From: an uncultured Verrucomicrobia subdivision 3 bacterium
GTDB lineage: Bacteria > Verrucomicrobiota > Verrucomicrobiia > Limisphaerales > UBA11358
Assembly: GCA_903827955.1 (NCBI GenBank)
Contig: CAIKKJ010000185.1
Coordinates: forward strand, 1-51,338
Length of the DNA: 51,338 bases
Reading direction: 5' to 3'
In this document: one piece after another, positions 40,160 through 49,738 of the stretch
Position numbering within the stretch: the stretch's first letter is position 1
How the letters are laid out: the number at the start of each line of letters is the position of its first letter
Program-made: the position numbers and the translations under genes
Notes under the pieces: model-generated
The model's input: the letters and a program-made list of their open reading frames with translations, nothing else
Database searches by the model: none
What the model was told of the DNA's origin: nothing

Positions 40160-42565
40160 TCATTTCGGCGCGAGCGCAAGTTCCACGGCCTCGGAAATCT
40201 GCTTCACAAAATGCACCTTCAATTTCGCGCGCACTTCCGCCGGCACGTCCTGCCAGTCGGCTTTGTTGCCTTCCGGCAAAATCACCTGCTTCACGCCAAA
40301 GCGCGAGGCGGCGATGACTTTTTCCTTGATGCCGCCGACGCGCAGCACGCGGCCGCGCAAAGAAATTTCGCCGGTCATCGCCACGTCGGAACGCACGCGC
40401 CGCTTGCTCAAGAGCGACGCCAGCGCGGCGCAAATCGTCACGCCCGCGCTCGGCCCGTCCTTCGGCGTCGCGCCGGCGGGAACATGGATGTGCAAATCGT
40501 GTTTGCCGTAATCATCGAAATCCAAATCCAATTTCTTGGCTTGCGAACGTAAATAACTTACCGCCGTTTGCGCGCTTTCCTTCATCACATCGCCGAGCGA
40601 GCCGGTCAAAATCAAACCGCCGCGTCCGCGCATCCGCGTGGCTTCAATAAATAAAATGTCGCCGCCGACGGGCGTCCACGCGAGGCCGGTGGCGATGCCG
40701 AACTCGGAAATTTTCTCGGCGCTTTCGTGGACGAATTTGGGATGGCCGAGATAACTTTCCAAATCCTTGGCGTCGAATTTGACCTGCTCGGCGGAACCGT
40801 TTTTGGTGACAATTTTGCGCGTGGCCTTGCGGGCTAGCGCGGCGATTTCGCGTTCGAGCTGGCGCACGCCGGCTTCGCGGGTGTATTCGCGGATGAGTTC
40901 GCGCAGCGCGGCGTCGGAAAATTTCACGTCGCTTTTCGTGAGGCCATGTTCCTTGATCTGGCGCGGCACGAGGTAGCGCTTGGCGATTTCCAATTTTTCA
41001 GTTTCGGTGTAGCTCGGCAGTTCGATGACTTCGAGCCGGTCGCGCAGCGCGGGGTGAATCGGGTCAAGCCAGTTCGCCGTGGCGATGAACAGCACTTGCG
41101 ACAGGTCGAACGGCAAATCCAAATAGTGATCGGTAAATGTGCTATTCTGCGCGGGGTCGAGCACTTCGAGCAAGGCCGCCGCCGGGTCACCGCGAAAATC
41201 CGCGCCGACCTTGTCCAATTCGTCTAGCAGAATCACTGGATTGCGGCTTTCGACCCGGCGGAGCGTTTGAATAATTCTTCCGGGCATCGCGCCAACGTAA
41301 GTTCGGCGGTGGCCGCGAATCTCTGCTTCGTCGCGCATACCGCCCAGAGCGATGCGGGCGAATTTGCGGCCGAGCGCGTCGGCGACGCTTTTGCCGAGCG
41401 AGGTTTTGCCGACGCCGGGCGGGCCGACGAGGCAAAGCAGGGGGCCTTTGATTTGCTTGCGGCGCTGGAGCACGGCGAGAAATTCCAGCAGGCGGTCCTT
41501 GATTTTTTCGAGGCCGAAATGCTGGTCGTCGAGAATTTTTTCCGCCGCCTTCAAGTCCAGTTTGTCCTCGGTGGTTTTTTCCCACGGTAGATTCAAAATC
41601 CAGTCGAGATAATTTCTGCCGACGCCGTATTCAGCAGCGGCGGGCGGCGTTTGCTGGAGGCGTTCAAGTTCCTGTTCTGCGGCTTTGCGGGCTTCGGCAG
41701 GCAGGATGGCTTTCTCGACTTTTTCGCGAAGCGATTTCAGCTCGGCGCTGTTGGAGTCGCCGTCGCCGAGTTCGCGCTGGATGGCGCGGAGTTGTTCGCG
41801 CAGGAAAAAATCGCGCTGGGTCTTAGCGATGGACGTGGCGACATCACTCTGGATTTTGGAGCTCAGCGTCAGCACTTCCTGCTCGCGGTTGAGCATGGGC
41901 AGAAGCGATTGCAGGCGTTCGCGGACGGAAACCATTTCGAGCAGTTTCTGGCGGTCGTCCAAACTCAAATTCAAATTTGCCGAGATTAAATCGGCGAAGT
42001 GGCCGGGATGTTCGGTGTTCAGCGCGGCAATCTTCACCTGGTCGGTGAGCGCGGTGGACATCTTGGCGATTTCTTCGAACTGTTTGTGCGCGTTGCGCAG
42101 CATCGCCTGCAATTCGATGGAATCTTCCGTCTCGTCGCGCAGCAGTTCGTAGTGCGCGCGGAGATACGGATTGGGCGGGACGAAGTTTTTCACGCGGATG
42201 CGCCAGAGTCCTTCGACGAGGACGCGTGCGGTGCCATCGGGAAATTTCACCATCTTGGTCAGGCGTGAGACGCAGCCGACTTGATGCAGGTCATCGGGCG
42301 TCGGTTCGGCGGCATCGGCATTTTTTTGCAGCACCGCGCCGAACAGGCGGTCACCGGCCACGAGGTCATCCACGAGCTTGAGGCTGGGGCCGGTCTCAAC
42401 GAGCAACGGCACAACGGCACCGGGAAAAATGACGATGTCCGAAAGTCCGAGAATGGGCAGGGTGTCCGGCAGTGAGCGGGAGGAAAATTTGGTCGGCACT
42501 TCGGATTTTTCACCCGAGCCGAGGATGCTGATGAATTCCGTTTCCGGCGAATTGGTGGTCGTCAT
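40160..42565 (-). CDS. lon: ATP-dependent protease Lon
   Basis: 801 residues. The N-terminal substrate-binding domain spans about 25-225 (LPILGLSDIVIFPGAVVPLL), followed by a helical linker and AAA+ with Walker A GPPGVGKTSLGKS near 382. The protease domain at the end has catalytic Ser in KDGPSAGVT near 705 and Lys in VILPEGNKADW. Cytosolic hexamer degrading misfolded and regulatory proteins. Directly upstream on the same strand lies an Hsp20 gene, fitting a protein quality-control pair. Length is the family's normal value and all catalytic residues are present. Confidence 0.97.
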   Translation of the reverse strand: MTTTNSPETEFISILGSGEKSEVPTKFSSRSLPDTLPILGLSDIVIFPGAVVPLLVETGPSLKLVDDLVAGDRLFGAVLQKNADAAEPTPDDLHQVGCVSRLTKMVKFPDGTARVLVEGLWRIRVKNFVPPNPYLRAHYELLRDETEDSIELQAMLRNAHKQFEEIAKMSTALTDQVKIAALNTEHPGHFADLISANLNLSLDDRQKLLEMVSVRERLQSLLPMLNREQEVLTLSSKIQSDVATSIAKTQRDFFLREQLRAIQRELGDGDSNSAELKSLREKVEKAILPAEARKAAEQELERLQQTPPAAAEYGVGRNYLDWILNLPWEKTTEDKLDLKAAEKILDDQHFGLEKIKDRLLEFLAVLQRRKQIKGPLLCLVGPPGVGKTSLGKSVADALGRKFARIALGGMRDEAEIRGHRRTYVGAMPGRIIQTLRRVESRNPVILLDELDKVGADFRGDPAAALLEVLDPAQNSTFTDHYLDLPFDLSQVLFIATANWLDPIHPALRDRLEVIELPSYTETEKLEIAKRYLVPRQIKEHGLTKSDVKFSDAALRELIREYTREAGVRQLEREIAALARKATRKIVTKNGSAEQVKFDAKDLESYLGHPKFVHESAEKISEFGIATGLAWTPVGGDILFIEATRMRGRGGLILTGSLGDVMKESAQTAVSYLRSQAKKLDLDFDDYGKHDLHIHVPAGATPKDGPSAGVTICAALASLLSKRRVRSDVAMTGEISLRGRVLRVGGIKEKVIAASRFGVKQVILPEGNKADWQDVPAEVRAKLKVHFVKQISEAVELALAPK

Positions 42566-42610
42566 GCCATTGGGTTAGATGCCCGGCGCGCAAAAAAGTT
42601 CATGCGCGAA

Positions 42611-43036
42611 TCATTTTTCTCCTTCGGTGATGGGGACTTTTTTGGATTTTGACGGCGGTTGGTGTGCGGGTGGCACGTCAATGCGGAGGAACCCGTTCAC
42701 ATAAATCGCCTTGGCGGCGCCGAGGTCGTAGCCCGGCGGCAGTTCGAGCACGGTTTCAAACGGGCCGTAGGTGATTTCCATGACGAGAAAATTGCATTGC
42801 GGCGCGCGGCAGCAATCGGGGCGGTTGCCGCTGATGCGCAGGCGATTGCCGTCCACGACGATCTCCAGGCTGTCGCTCTTCATGCCAGCAAGTTCGACTT
42901 TGACGACGAGGCCGGTTTCAGTGGTGTAAACATCGGTGTTGGGCGCCCAACGGCCGGTGGTGGGTTCGCCGGCACCGCCCATGGCGGAACTGCGGGTGGT
43001 GAAATGGATGGTGGAACTGACTTTGGTTACGGCCAT
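42611..43036 (-). CDS. Hsp20/alpha-crystallin small heat shock protein
   Basis: 141 residues. The alpha-crystallin domain spans about 30-125: PNTDVYTTETGLVVKVELAG, then DSLEIVVDGNRLRISGNRPD and the closing GFLRIDVP strand that normally carries the A-x-x-x-n-G-v-L motif. An extra Cys pair in PDCCRAPQC is unusual for the family. It holds unfolded proteins without ATP. It lies 45 bases upstream of lon on the same strand, probably in one operon. The start at 43036 gives the normal length. Confidence 0.88.
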   Translation of the reverse strand: MAVTKVSSTIHFTTRSSAMGGAGEPTTGRWAPNTDVYTTETGLVVKVELAGMKSDSLEIVVDGNRLRISGNRPDCCRAPQCNFLVMEITYGPFETVLELPPGYDLGAAKAIYVNGFLRIDVPPAHQPPSKSKKVPITEGEK

Positions 43037-43063
43037 GATAAAATCGTGATTGGAATTTTTTGG

Positions 43064-43219
43064 TCAGCGCCCGTCCGGTTTCTTGGCTTCCGCATCGTGC
43101 TCATGAGCGCAACCGCAGCCGCAGCCGTGGTCGTGTTTTTTTTGGCTCGAACTGCGCCAGACGAAAAAGACCGCCACACCCAAAACCAGAACCATCGGAA
43201 GAAATTGCTGCCAGTTCAT
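43064..43219 (-). CDS. 51-residue membrane-anchored Cys/His-rich protein
   Basis: MNWQQFLPMVLVLGVAVFFV followed by WRSSSQKKHDHGCGCGCAHE and HDAEAKKPDGR. One membrane helix, then a metal-ligand-like cluster H-D-H-G-C-G-C-G-C-A-H-E-H. It resembles small FeoB-associated or metal-binding membrane peptides, though no feoB is nearby. It ends 27 bases before the hsp20 start on the same strand and may be the first gene of the hsp20-lon operon. Composition and the tight motif support a real gene despite its size. Confidence 0.65.
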   Translation of the reverse strand: MNWQQFLPMVLVLGVAVFFVWRSSSQKKHDHGCGCGCAHEHDAEAKKPDGR

Positions 43220-43319
43220 GCTGCCAACATAGCTGCAATTGCCAATCGCGCAAATGGAATTTTTTGGGTAAAAAAATGAATTGCTTGGAACTCGCCCCGC
43301 AGAATTCTAAACTAGGAAA

Positions 43320-43736
43320 ATGTTCTGCTACACGCACCGCGTCACCTACGCCGAATGCACTGTCGGCGACCACGTCTATCACTCGCGCTACCTGGACCTG
43401 CTTGAAGCGGCGCGCGGCGAATTCATGCGCGCGGCCGGCACGACCGTGTTGCAATGTCAGGAACGCGACTGCATTTTCCCCGTCATCGAGGCCCGGTTGC
43501 GCTACAAATTTCCCGCGCGCTATGACGATGTCCTGACGATTGAAGTCTGGCCGACGCTCCTGGAGCGCGTGCGTTTGAATTTCGGCCACCGCGTTTTGAA
43601 TCACGATGGAAAGTTGATTCTTGAGGCCGAGACGTTTCACGCCTGCACCACGCGGGCGGAAAAACCACGAAGGCTGCCAGAAGATTTGGCAGCCTCGCTG
43701 GTGCCACTTTTGGTGGCTGGACGAATTAATTTTTGA
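43320..43736 (+). CDS. YbgC/FadM-like acyl-CoA thioesterase
   Basis: 138 residues, a single hot-dog fold domain. YTHRVTYAECTVGDHVYHSR then YLDLLEAARGEFMRAAG is the 4HBT pattern with the Y-H-S-R-Y loop and the catalytic acid; the usual D-T-D-x-x-G-H segment is slightly altered to ECTVGDH. It hydrolyses acyl-CoA esters in the cytosol, often of short or aromatic acids. Its last 11 bases overlap the end of the convergent PEP-CTERM gene, and an inverted repeat inside its end (43671-43695) may be that gene's terminator. Confidence 0.85.
   Translation: MFCYTHRVTYAECTVGDHVYHSRYLDLLEAARGEFMRAAGTTVLQCQERDCIFPVIEARLRYKFPARYDDVLTIEVWPTLLERVRLNFGHRVLNHDGKLILEAETFHACTTRAEKPRRLPEDLAASLVPLLVAGRINF
43671..43695 (-). 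terminator. probable terminator of the PEP-CTERM gene, inside the thioesterase gene
   Basis: AGGCTGCCA and TGGCAGCCT form a perfect nine-base-pair stem with a seven-base loop. On the minus strand it is followed by TTCGTGGTTTTT, a modest T run. It is located about 30 bases past the PEP-CTERM gene's stop. A similar arrangement occurs at 32470-32494. Confidence 0.6.
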
Positions 43737-44529
43737 AGAATCTGCGGAGCGCGCTGGCTGCCAGAGCAAGCGCTCCACAAATGGCAAGGTTGCTTGAGGT
43801 GGGCTCTGGAACAGGGGTAATCACCGGGTCGAATGCGCTGACGCCAAAAATGGCGGCGTGCGGTAAAATTCCAAAATCTCCCGTGTTCGCGCCGTCGTAG
43901 GACAGCACAATGCTCTCGAGGCGTAGCGTGGTGTCCGCTTCCGGAATCGCCACCGTGGTGGCGTAAAGTGAGAAGGTGCGGCCTTGCTCCGAGTTAAAGC
44001 TGTCGTCGATGCAGATGCGGCCAAAGCCAGTGAAAGTGCCGCTGGCGGTCGGATCATACCAGTCGGAGAAAACGAAGCTTCCGCTCGCGGTCACACCGCC
44101 AGCAAAATTCAAGGTGTAATCCACAATCGTGGCCCCGTCCGCGCTGGTTCCCAGCAGTAGCAAACCGGTGAGCGCCGCGTTGTCCGCGTAGGAAACGTTG
44201 AGCGTGCCGCTGTTGCCGGAACCGAGAATCAGGGCGTTGTTGCCGGTCGCCGCCGCGAGGCTGTATTGGTTGCCGGCGGAATCCATCAGGGTGTTGCCGG
44301 CTGGCAGCGCACCGCCGTGGTTGCCGTGGCTCGCGTCGTAGGAACTGTCGTAAAAGACATTGTAGCCGAGGTCGAGCACGGTGCTCGTCGAAGTCGCGGC
44401 AGAGCTTGCGCCGTCGGCCACGATATCGGCATTGAAGCCGGATGTGATGGTCAGCGGAATCGCCGGGTCGTCCGCCGTCGCCTTCAGCGCCGTCAGCAAA
44501 ACAGCTGCAATCCATGTCACTCTTCTCAT
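43726..44529 (-). CDS. PEP-CTERM sorting domain protein
   Basis: 267 residues. Short signal peptide (RRVTWIAAVLLTALKATA), a Gly/Ser/Thr/Asn-rich extracellular domain (LPAGNTLMDSAGNQYSLAAA and so on) with few Lys residues, and a C-terminal VPEPTSSNLAICGALALAAS then RRFFKN. The latter is the PEP motif, a hydrophobic helix and a basic end, recognised by exosortase-type sorting. The protein is therefore exported and likely tied to the surface or exopolysaccharide. No exosortase is in the window. It overlaps the thioesterase 3' end by 11 bases. Confidence 0.88.
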   Translation of the reverse strand: MRRVTWIAAVLLTALKATADDPAIPLTITSGFNADIVADGASSAATSTSTVLDLGYNVFYDSSYDASHGNHGGALPAGNTLMDSAGNQYSLAAATGNNALILGSGNSGTLNVSYADNAALTGLLLLGTSADGATIVDYTLNFAGGVTASGSFVFSDWYDPTASGTFTGFGRICIDDSFNSEQGRTFSLYATTVAIPEADTTLRLESIVLSYDGANTGDFGILPHAAIFGVSAFDPVITPVPEPTSSNLAICGALALAASALRRFFKN

Positions 44530-44629
44530 GCCTGCTTCATCGGCGGAATTTTCCCGCGCTTGAGCGAAAACAATTCTGTTCCGGCTTGCGCGGCAAACGG
44601 ACGTCTGTAAAACTCACGCGACGCGCGCG

Positions 44630-46114
44630 ATGCAAAAACAAAGTAAAAGTTACCCCAAACATTACTGCGGAGTTTTCGGAATTTTCGGGCACCCGAACGC
44701 CGCCGAGTTGGCCTATTTCGGCCTTTACGCCCTGCAACATCGCGGCCAGGAAAGCGCGGGCATCGTCACCTGCCACGAGGGGAAATTTTTCAAGCATCAC
44801 GGCATGGGCCTCGTCCCGCAGATTTTCAGTGACCCGAAAATTTTGCACGATCTCGTCGGCAACATGGCCGTCGGCCACACGCGCTATTCCACCACCGGCT
44901 CGTCGCAGTTGAAAAACGCCCAGCCGCTCACAATTGATTGTGCGCGCGGCCAGATTGCGATCGCCCACAATGGCAACCTCACCAACGCCGCGCAGCTTCG
45001 GGATGAGCTGGAAGAAAAGGGCGTGCCGTTTCAGACTACCGTGGACAGCGAGACGATTCTCATGCTCCTCGCGCAACCGACGTTGAGCGGCGAACCGAAT
45101 AGCCTCGTCAAAACCATCCGGCGTGTTGAAGGCGCGTATTCGCTCGTCATCATGACGGAGAAGGAGTTGATCGGCGTGCGTGATCCGCACGGTTTCCGCC
45201 CGTTGTCCATCGGCAGAACCGCAAACGGCGCGTGGGTGCTGTCCAGCGAGACGACGGCGTTCGATTTGATCCACGCGCAGTTTGTCCGCGACGTTGCCCC
45301 GGGCGAAATCGTCATCATCAATGAAAAGGGACTGACGAGCATCCCCGCGTTTCCCGAACATCAGCGGAAGGCGTTCTGCATTTTTGAATATGTTTATTTT
45401 GCGCGGCCCGACAGCGTCATCCAGGGCCACAGCGTTTACGAAGTGCGCAAGGAAATGGGCCGCCAGCTCGCCCGCGAACACAACGTCAAAGCCGACCTTG
45501 TGATTCCCGTGCCCGACAGCGGCGTGTGCGCGGCGATGGGCTACGCCGAGGAATCAGGCATTCCCTACGAGATGGCGTTCATCCGCAATCATTACGTCGG
45601 TCGCAGTTTTTTGCAGCCCACACAGCTCATCCGTGACTTCAACGTGCGGGTGAAATTGAACCTCATCGAGTCACTTGTGAAAGGCAAACGCGTCGTCATC
45701 GTGGACGATTCCATCGTGCGTGGCACGACCTGTAAATCGCGGGTGAAAACTTTGAAGGACGCCGGCGCGTTGGAGGTTCATGTCGCCGTGAGCTGCCCGC
45801 CGCATCAAAATCCGTGCGTCTACGGCATTGATTTTCCCGACCGCACCAAGCTGATGGCCGCAAACAACACCGTGGACGAAATCCGCAAATACCTCAACGC
45901 TGACTCGCTGCATTATCTTTCGCAAGCCGGCATGGTCGCCGCCACCGGCCAGCCCAAGGAAAACTTCTGTATGGCCTGCTACGATGGCAATTATCCCGTG
46001 GCTTACGATCCATTGCTCGACAAACACATCAACGAACGCCGCCGCAAACAGACACAGACGCTCGGCGAAGCTGCCACGAAGGAAGACGAGCAGATAAAGT
46101 TGCTCAAACTGTGA
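44630..46114 (+). CDS. purF: amidophosphoribosyltransferase (PurF)
   Basis: 494 residues. It catalyses the first step of purine synthesis, PRPP plus glutamine to phosphoribosylamine. After a short propeptide, HYCGVFGIFG gives the N-terminal nucleophile Cys13. The glutaminase domain continues with ALQHRGQESAGI. The PRPP loop is VVIVDDSIVRGTT. Cysteines in AFCIFEYVYF, the SCPPHQNPC region and FCMACYDGNYP fit the [4Fe-4S]-containing class of PurF as in Bacillus. It stands alone between convergent genes. Length and motifs are complete. Confidence 0.96.
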   Translation: MQKQSKSYPKHYCGVFGIFGHPNAAELAYFGLYALQHRGQESAGIVTCHEGKFFKHHGMGLVPQIFSDPKILHDLVGNMAVGHTRYSTTGSSQLKNAQPLTIDCARGQIAIAHNGNLTNAAQLRDELEEKGVPFQTTVDSETILMLLAQPTLSGEPNSLVKTIRRVEGAYSLVIMTEKELIGVRDPHGFRPLSIGRTANGAWVLSSETTAFDLIHAQFVRDVAPGEIVIINEKGLTSIPAFPEHQRKAFCIFEYVYFARPDSVIQGHSVYEVRKEMGRQLAREHNVKADLVIPVPDSGVCAAMGYAEESGIPYEMAFIRNHYVGRSFLQPTQLIRDFNVRVKLNLIESLVKGKRVVIVDDSIVRGTTCKSRVKTLKDAGALEVHVAVSCPPHQNPCVYGIDFPDRTKLMAANNTVDEIRKYLNADSLHYLSQAGMVAATGQPKENFCMACYDGNYPVAYDPLLDKHINERRRKQTQTLGEAATKEDEQIKLLKL

Positions 46115-46127
46115 AGTTCGTTGCCGC

Positions 46128-49100
46128 TCACCACAAAACTTGCGCGCGGTAAAATCGCTTCGTTGAAACAGTCGCAGCCGGGTCAGTGAGAAAAACATTC
46201 GTGCCGTTGCCGATGACCTGGTCGGCCAGAATATCCCAATTGCCCGCGCTCAAATCGTCGCGGGCAAACACTCGGTAAACAATGCCATTGGCCGAATTCA
46301 CCGCGACGGCATTGGTGGTGGAGACAGGATTTTGCGCGGTGAGCTTGAAGATGCTCGCGGCGTTCGTCGGGTTCGTGCCGGCGAGAAATTCGTTCAAGTT
46401 GCTCACGCCGTCGTGGTCGGGATCTCCGCCGGCGTAGGAAGAGCTGTTGGTGCTGGTGCTGCCAAAAAATTTCAGTCGCCACGCATCCGGAATGCCGTCA
46501 TTTGGTGTGCTGGTCATGCTTGCCGCCACACCGGTGGAAAGCGCCGAAGTATTTCCCGCCGCGTCAGTCGCGGACGCCGTGACGGCGCGTCCGGTTGGCA
46601 GCAATGCTCCCAGCTTGGCGGTGAACGCCGACGCTGAACCGGTGCCGACCACTGAAATCGAACCGAGGTAGGTTTGCGCTTGGGCGGTGGAAGCAGGCGT
46701 GGCGTCGGAATAAAAATCCATCTGGAAGGTCTGGCCGTTCGCGCCGTTGTAAGTGCCGGAGACGGCCGTATTGGTTGTCACGACAGCGGAAGAGATCGCC
46801 GGCGCGGCCAGGAGGTTATTACCAGCACCATTGAGTGAGATGCCGCCAAAATTATTGCTGAAGATGGAATTGCCACGGATCGTATCGTTGGTGCAACTGG
46901 CATCGTTGATTCTCACGCCGTAGTATGATTTGGAACTGGCGATGATATTGGCCGCCCCGAGCGTGATGCCACCGATGGTGTTACTTGAGGCGCTGGAAAA
47001 GCAGATGATGTCGTCATAGAAGTTGGGGATGGCCGCGCCGTTTGTGCCGTTCAAGCCAATGGTGTTGCCTTGGATGATATTTCCGTTGGCGCCGTTGTTG
47101 ATGCTGATGCCGTAATTGCCATTGCCGGAAATAAAATTCCGCGCACCGCCCGCCCCGCCGATGATGTTGGCCGTCGGCCCGCCGCTCAATTCAATGCCGG
47201 ACCAGGAATTTGAAAGCGCCGCCGCTCCCGCCGCGTTCAGCCCAATGTAATTTCCTTGGATCAAATTCTTCGAGGTCAGCGAGCTGCCGAGGTAGATGCC
47301 TTGGCCTTTGTTTCTAGAAATGACATTGCGCGCGGAGCGGGTCACGCCGCCGATGAGATTGGACTGCGAGCCGGAAAAGATGCCGATGCCTGCGTAACTA
47401 TTGCCGAGCGCGCTTGTGCCAGCGGCGTTGAGTCCGATGATATTTCCCCAAACCGAATTCAAGTTGCCAGCCACTGAAACACCATAGTTGCCATTGGCGG
47501 AAATAACGTTGCTGGCGATGTTGTTGTTGGCCGAGCCGCCCTGCAACGATACGCCGTTGTAGCTGTTACCAACCGCAGCGGTGCCAACGGCGTTGAGGCC
47601 AATGGTGTTGCCCCAAATTGAATTGAAGCTGCTGACGAGATAGATTCCGTGTTGCAAGTTGCCGGAGATGACATTGCTGCTGATAAAGTTTGCCGATGTG
47701 CCTCCTTGCACATCCACGCCAACCCCATTGTTCGGCAAGGCCGTCGTTCCCGCCGGGTTGAGGCCGATGTAATTTCCCGCAACGGTGTTGGCGGTGGAAG
47801 TCGCGCCGGTGATAAGCACGCCGTCCTGGCCGTTGCCGGAAATCAAGTTGCGTGCACCAGCGGAAAATCCGCCAACGGTGTTGGCCGCCGCGCCGCCATA
47901 AATGGCTACGCCAGCGTAGGTGTTTGGCAGCGCCGCTGTGCCAGCCGCATTCAGACCAATATAATTTCCAAGAATTAAATTCCCGTTCACGCCCGTCGCG
48001 CTGAAGGCGATGCCGTAATTGCCGTTGCCGGAAATCACGTTACCTTCGCCCGCATTCGCGCCGCCGATGCTGTTGCTCGAAGCGCCGCCGTAAATTTCAA
48101 TGCCCGACCACGCGTTTGCCAACGTCGCCGCGCCGGTCGCGTTCACGCCGATGTAATTTCCTTTGATGACGTTGAAGCTCGTCCCCGCGTCGCGCATGAC
48201 CAAGCCTTGATACACGCTACCGCCGATGATGTTTCGCGCCGCCGCGGTGCTGCCGCCGATGGTGTTGCTGGAAGCGCCGGCTTCGATTTGCAGGGGGAGA
48301 AGTCCGTTAGTCACGGCGGAATTTCCCGTCGGATCCACGCCGAGGTAGCAGCCGCTGACGGTGTTGTTCAGCGCGCCGGAGCCGGTGATGAGGATGCCGA
48401 AGTTCACGAAATTATTTATCGTGAGCGAACGCACGGTGCAGTTCGGGCCCTTCAAATAAAGGCCGCTGGAATAAACATTCGGCGGCCGTGAGAGTGCACC
48501 GTTGAGCAAAATTTCCGGGCCGCTCGGATTGGAATTCGTCGGCTCGGAACTGCCGTCGAGCGTCGTGGCATTCACGAGGCTCGGCAGCGCGTCAGTTGGC
48601 AGTATGTTGAAGACATTGTTGCTATAACCGGCGTCGCTCGTCGGAATGTTGAACATGATCGTCGTGCCAGGATGGTCGTAAGCAAAATACAGCGCCGCGC
48701 GCAAACTGCCCGGCCCGCTGTCCTGTGTGTTGGTGACGATGTTCGTCGCGCCGGGACCGGCACCGTAAATCGAAATCATTCCGGAGCGGTCGTTGGCGCT
48801 TAGGACCGGATCGAACCGCTGTCCCATGATGTTCAAATACCCACTGTAAGCGGGCAGGGGAACGATGGTGTCGTTGTTCGCATTCGTGGAAAACGCGTTG
48901 CGCCGGTAGTGCATCACGGAAAGAAAATCATACGCGCCTTTGTTCTGCGAGGAAGTGAGCAGCACGAAATCCGAGAGGTGTCCGCTGACAATATTGTTCG
49001 TGTTGATGGTCACAAAGCTGTCGCGGTCGGATCGCTGGTGTTCGTGGCACATCCCGAGCGCATGGCCGAGTTCGTGGCAGACGACCGAATGCCCCCACGA

Positions 49101-49598
49101 GCCGGGACCAATCTGGAGCAGTTGCGCGCCGCCGCTCATGCCGACGGCGGAAAGCCCGCCGCCAAGTGAAGGATTATTGGTGACAAGAATGTAATTTGCC
49201 TGCACGGTGCGCGGGATGAAATGGAGGTTCGCAAACGTGGCCCACTCGGCGGCGCAGTCGAGAAAAACTTTTTGATTCGTCGGTGCCACGGAAGCGTCGA
49301 AGGCATAATAAACATTCCAGCTCGTCCACGGAGTGAAGCCGTTGTAGAACGCGCTCTTCGGTTGCGGCACGCCGGCGAGTTTATTACGCCACGTTTGCAG
49401 GTAACCGAGCGGCACTTGCATGTCGCCGATTTGCGCGAACGTCTCGCCTGGAGGCACGGCGGCGATGATTTGGTCGATCACGGTGAGATTCCAATCGTCA
49501 ACTGTGACCGCCGAACGCGCGGACGACAGCGAAACGCAGAGCGTAATCATTAAAAGCCATTGCTTGAGACACGAACCGGCGCGCAGGGGATTTTTCAT
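46128..49598 (-). CDS. secreted astacin-like metalloprotease with beta-helix repeats
   Basis: 1156 residues. Signal peptide CLKQWLLMITLCVSLSSARS; the ATG at 49598 is chosen because the longer frame has no sense upstream. An astacin-type zinc protease domain spans about 60-280, with VVCHELGHALGMCHEHQR (HExxHxxGxxH) near 175 and the later Met-turn-like VMHYRRNAFS. Then comes a long parallel beta-helix (about 340-960) of repeats such as GNYIGLNAAGTAALPNTYAG, then a DHDGVSNLNEFLAGTNP calcium-binding-like repeat and a C-terminal domain ending FYRAQVLW. Exported; it may cut host or environmental proteins. The repeats are recent-looking at the DNA level. Confidence 0.85.
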   Translation of the reverse strand: MKNPLRAGSCLKQWLLMITLCVSLSSARSAVTVDDWNLTVIDQIIAAVPPGETFAQIGDMQVPLGYLQTWRNKLAGVPQPKSAFYNGFTPWTSWNVYYAFDASVAPTNQKVFLDCAAEWATFANLHFIPRTVQANYILVTNNPSLGGGLSAVGMSGGAQLLQIGPGSWGHSVVCHELGHALGMCHEHQRSDRDSFVTINTNNIVSGHLSDFVLLTSSQNKGAYDFLSVMHYRRNAFSTNANNDTIVPLPAYSGYLNIMGQRFDPVLSANDRSGMISIYGAGPGATNIVTNTQDSGPGSLRAALYFAYDHPGTTIMFNIPTSDAGYSNNVFNILPTDALPSLVNATTLDGSSEPTNSNPSGPEILLNGALSRPPNVYSSGLYLKGPNCTVRSLTINNFVNFGILITGSGALNNTVSGCYLGVDPTGNSAVTNGLLPLQIEAGASSNTIGGSTAAARNIIGGSVYQGLVMRDAGTSFNVIKGNYIGVNATGAATLANAWSGIEIYGGASSNSIGGANAGEGNVISGNGNYGIAFSATGVNGNLILGNYIGLNAAGTAALPNTYAGVAIYGGAAANTVGGFSAGARNLISGNGQDGVLITGATSTANTVAGNYIGLNPAGTTALPNNGVGVDVQGGTSANFISSNVISGNLQHGIYLVSSFNSIWGNTIGLNAVGTAAVGNSYNGVSLQGGSANNNIASNVISANGNYGVSVAGNLNSVWGNIIGLNAAGTSALGNSYAGIGIFSGSQSNLIGGVTRSARNVISRNKGQGIYLGSSLTSKNLIQGNYIGLNAAGAAALSNSWSGIELSGGPTANIIGGAGGARNFISGNGNYGISINNGANGNIIQGNTIGLNGTNGAAIPNFYDDIICFSSASSNTIGGITLGAANIIASSKSYYGVRINDASCTNDTIRGNSIFSNNFGGISLNGAGNNLLAAPAISSAVVTTNTAVSGTYNGANGQTFQMDFYSDATPASTAQAQTYLGSISVVGTGSASAFTAKLGALLPTGRAVTASATDAAGNTSALSTGVAASMTSTPNDGIPDAWRLKFFGSTSTNSSSYAGGDPDHDGVSNLNEFLAGTNPTNAASIFKLTAQNPVSTTNAVAVNSANGIVYRVFARDDLSAGNWDILADQVIGNGTNVFLTDPAATVSTKRFYRAQVLW

Positions 49599-49738
49599 GG
49601 GCGTGAATTGTTGGCTTCGCCACTTTAAGGCGGCTCGCGGTTTGGACAAGCCAAATGTTCGTTCGCTGGCGAGCGTGAATTTGTGTGTTGTGAAACCGCA
49701 TTGACGCGGCGCAGTTCGCAATTCAGAATCGCGCCAAT

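Noticed and set aside
39882-40433. N-terminal extension of the LolA-like protein by 184 residues
   Set aside because: The extra residues are Arg-rich, cross the hairpin cluster and the end of lon in antisense, and precede a good signal peptide.
46128-49598. Repeated units as a CRISPR-like array or minisatellite
   Set aside because: The repeats are in frame and code for beta-helix turns; spacers are also coding, and no cas genes are present. No CRISPR array was seen anywhere in the window.
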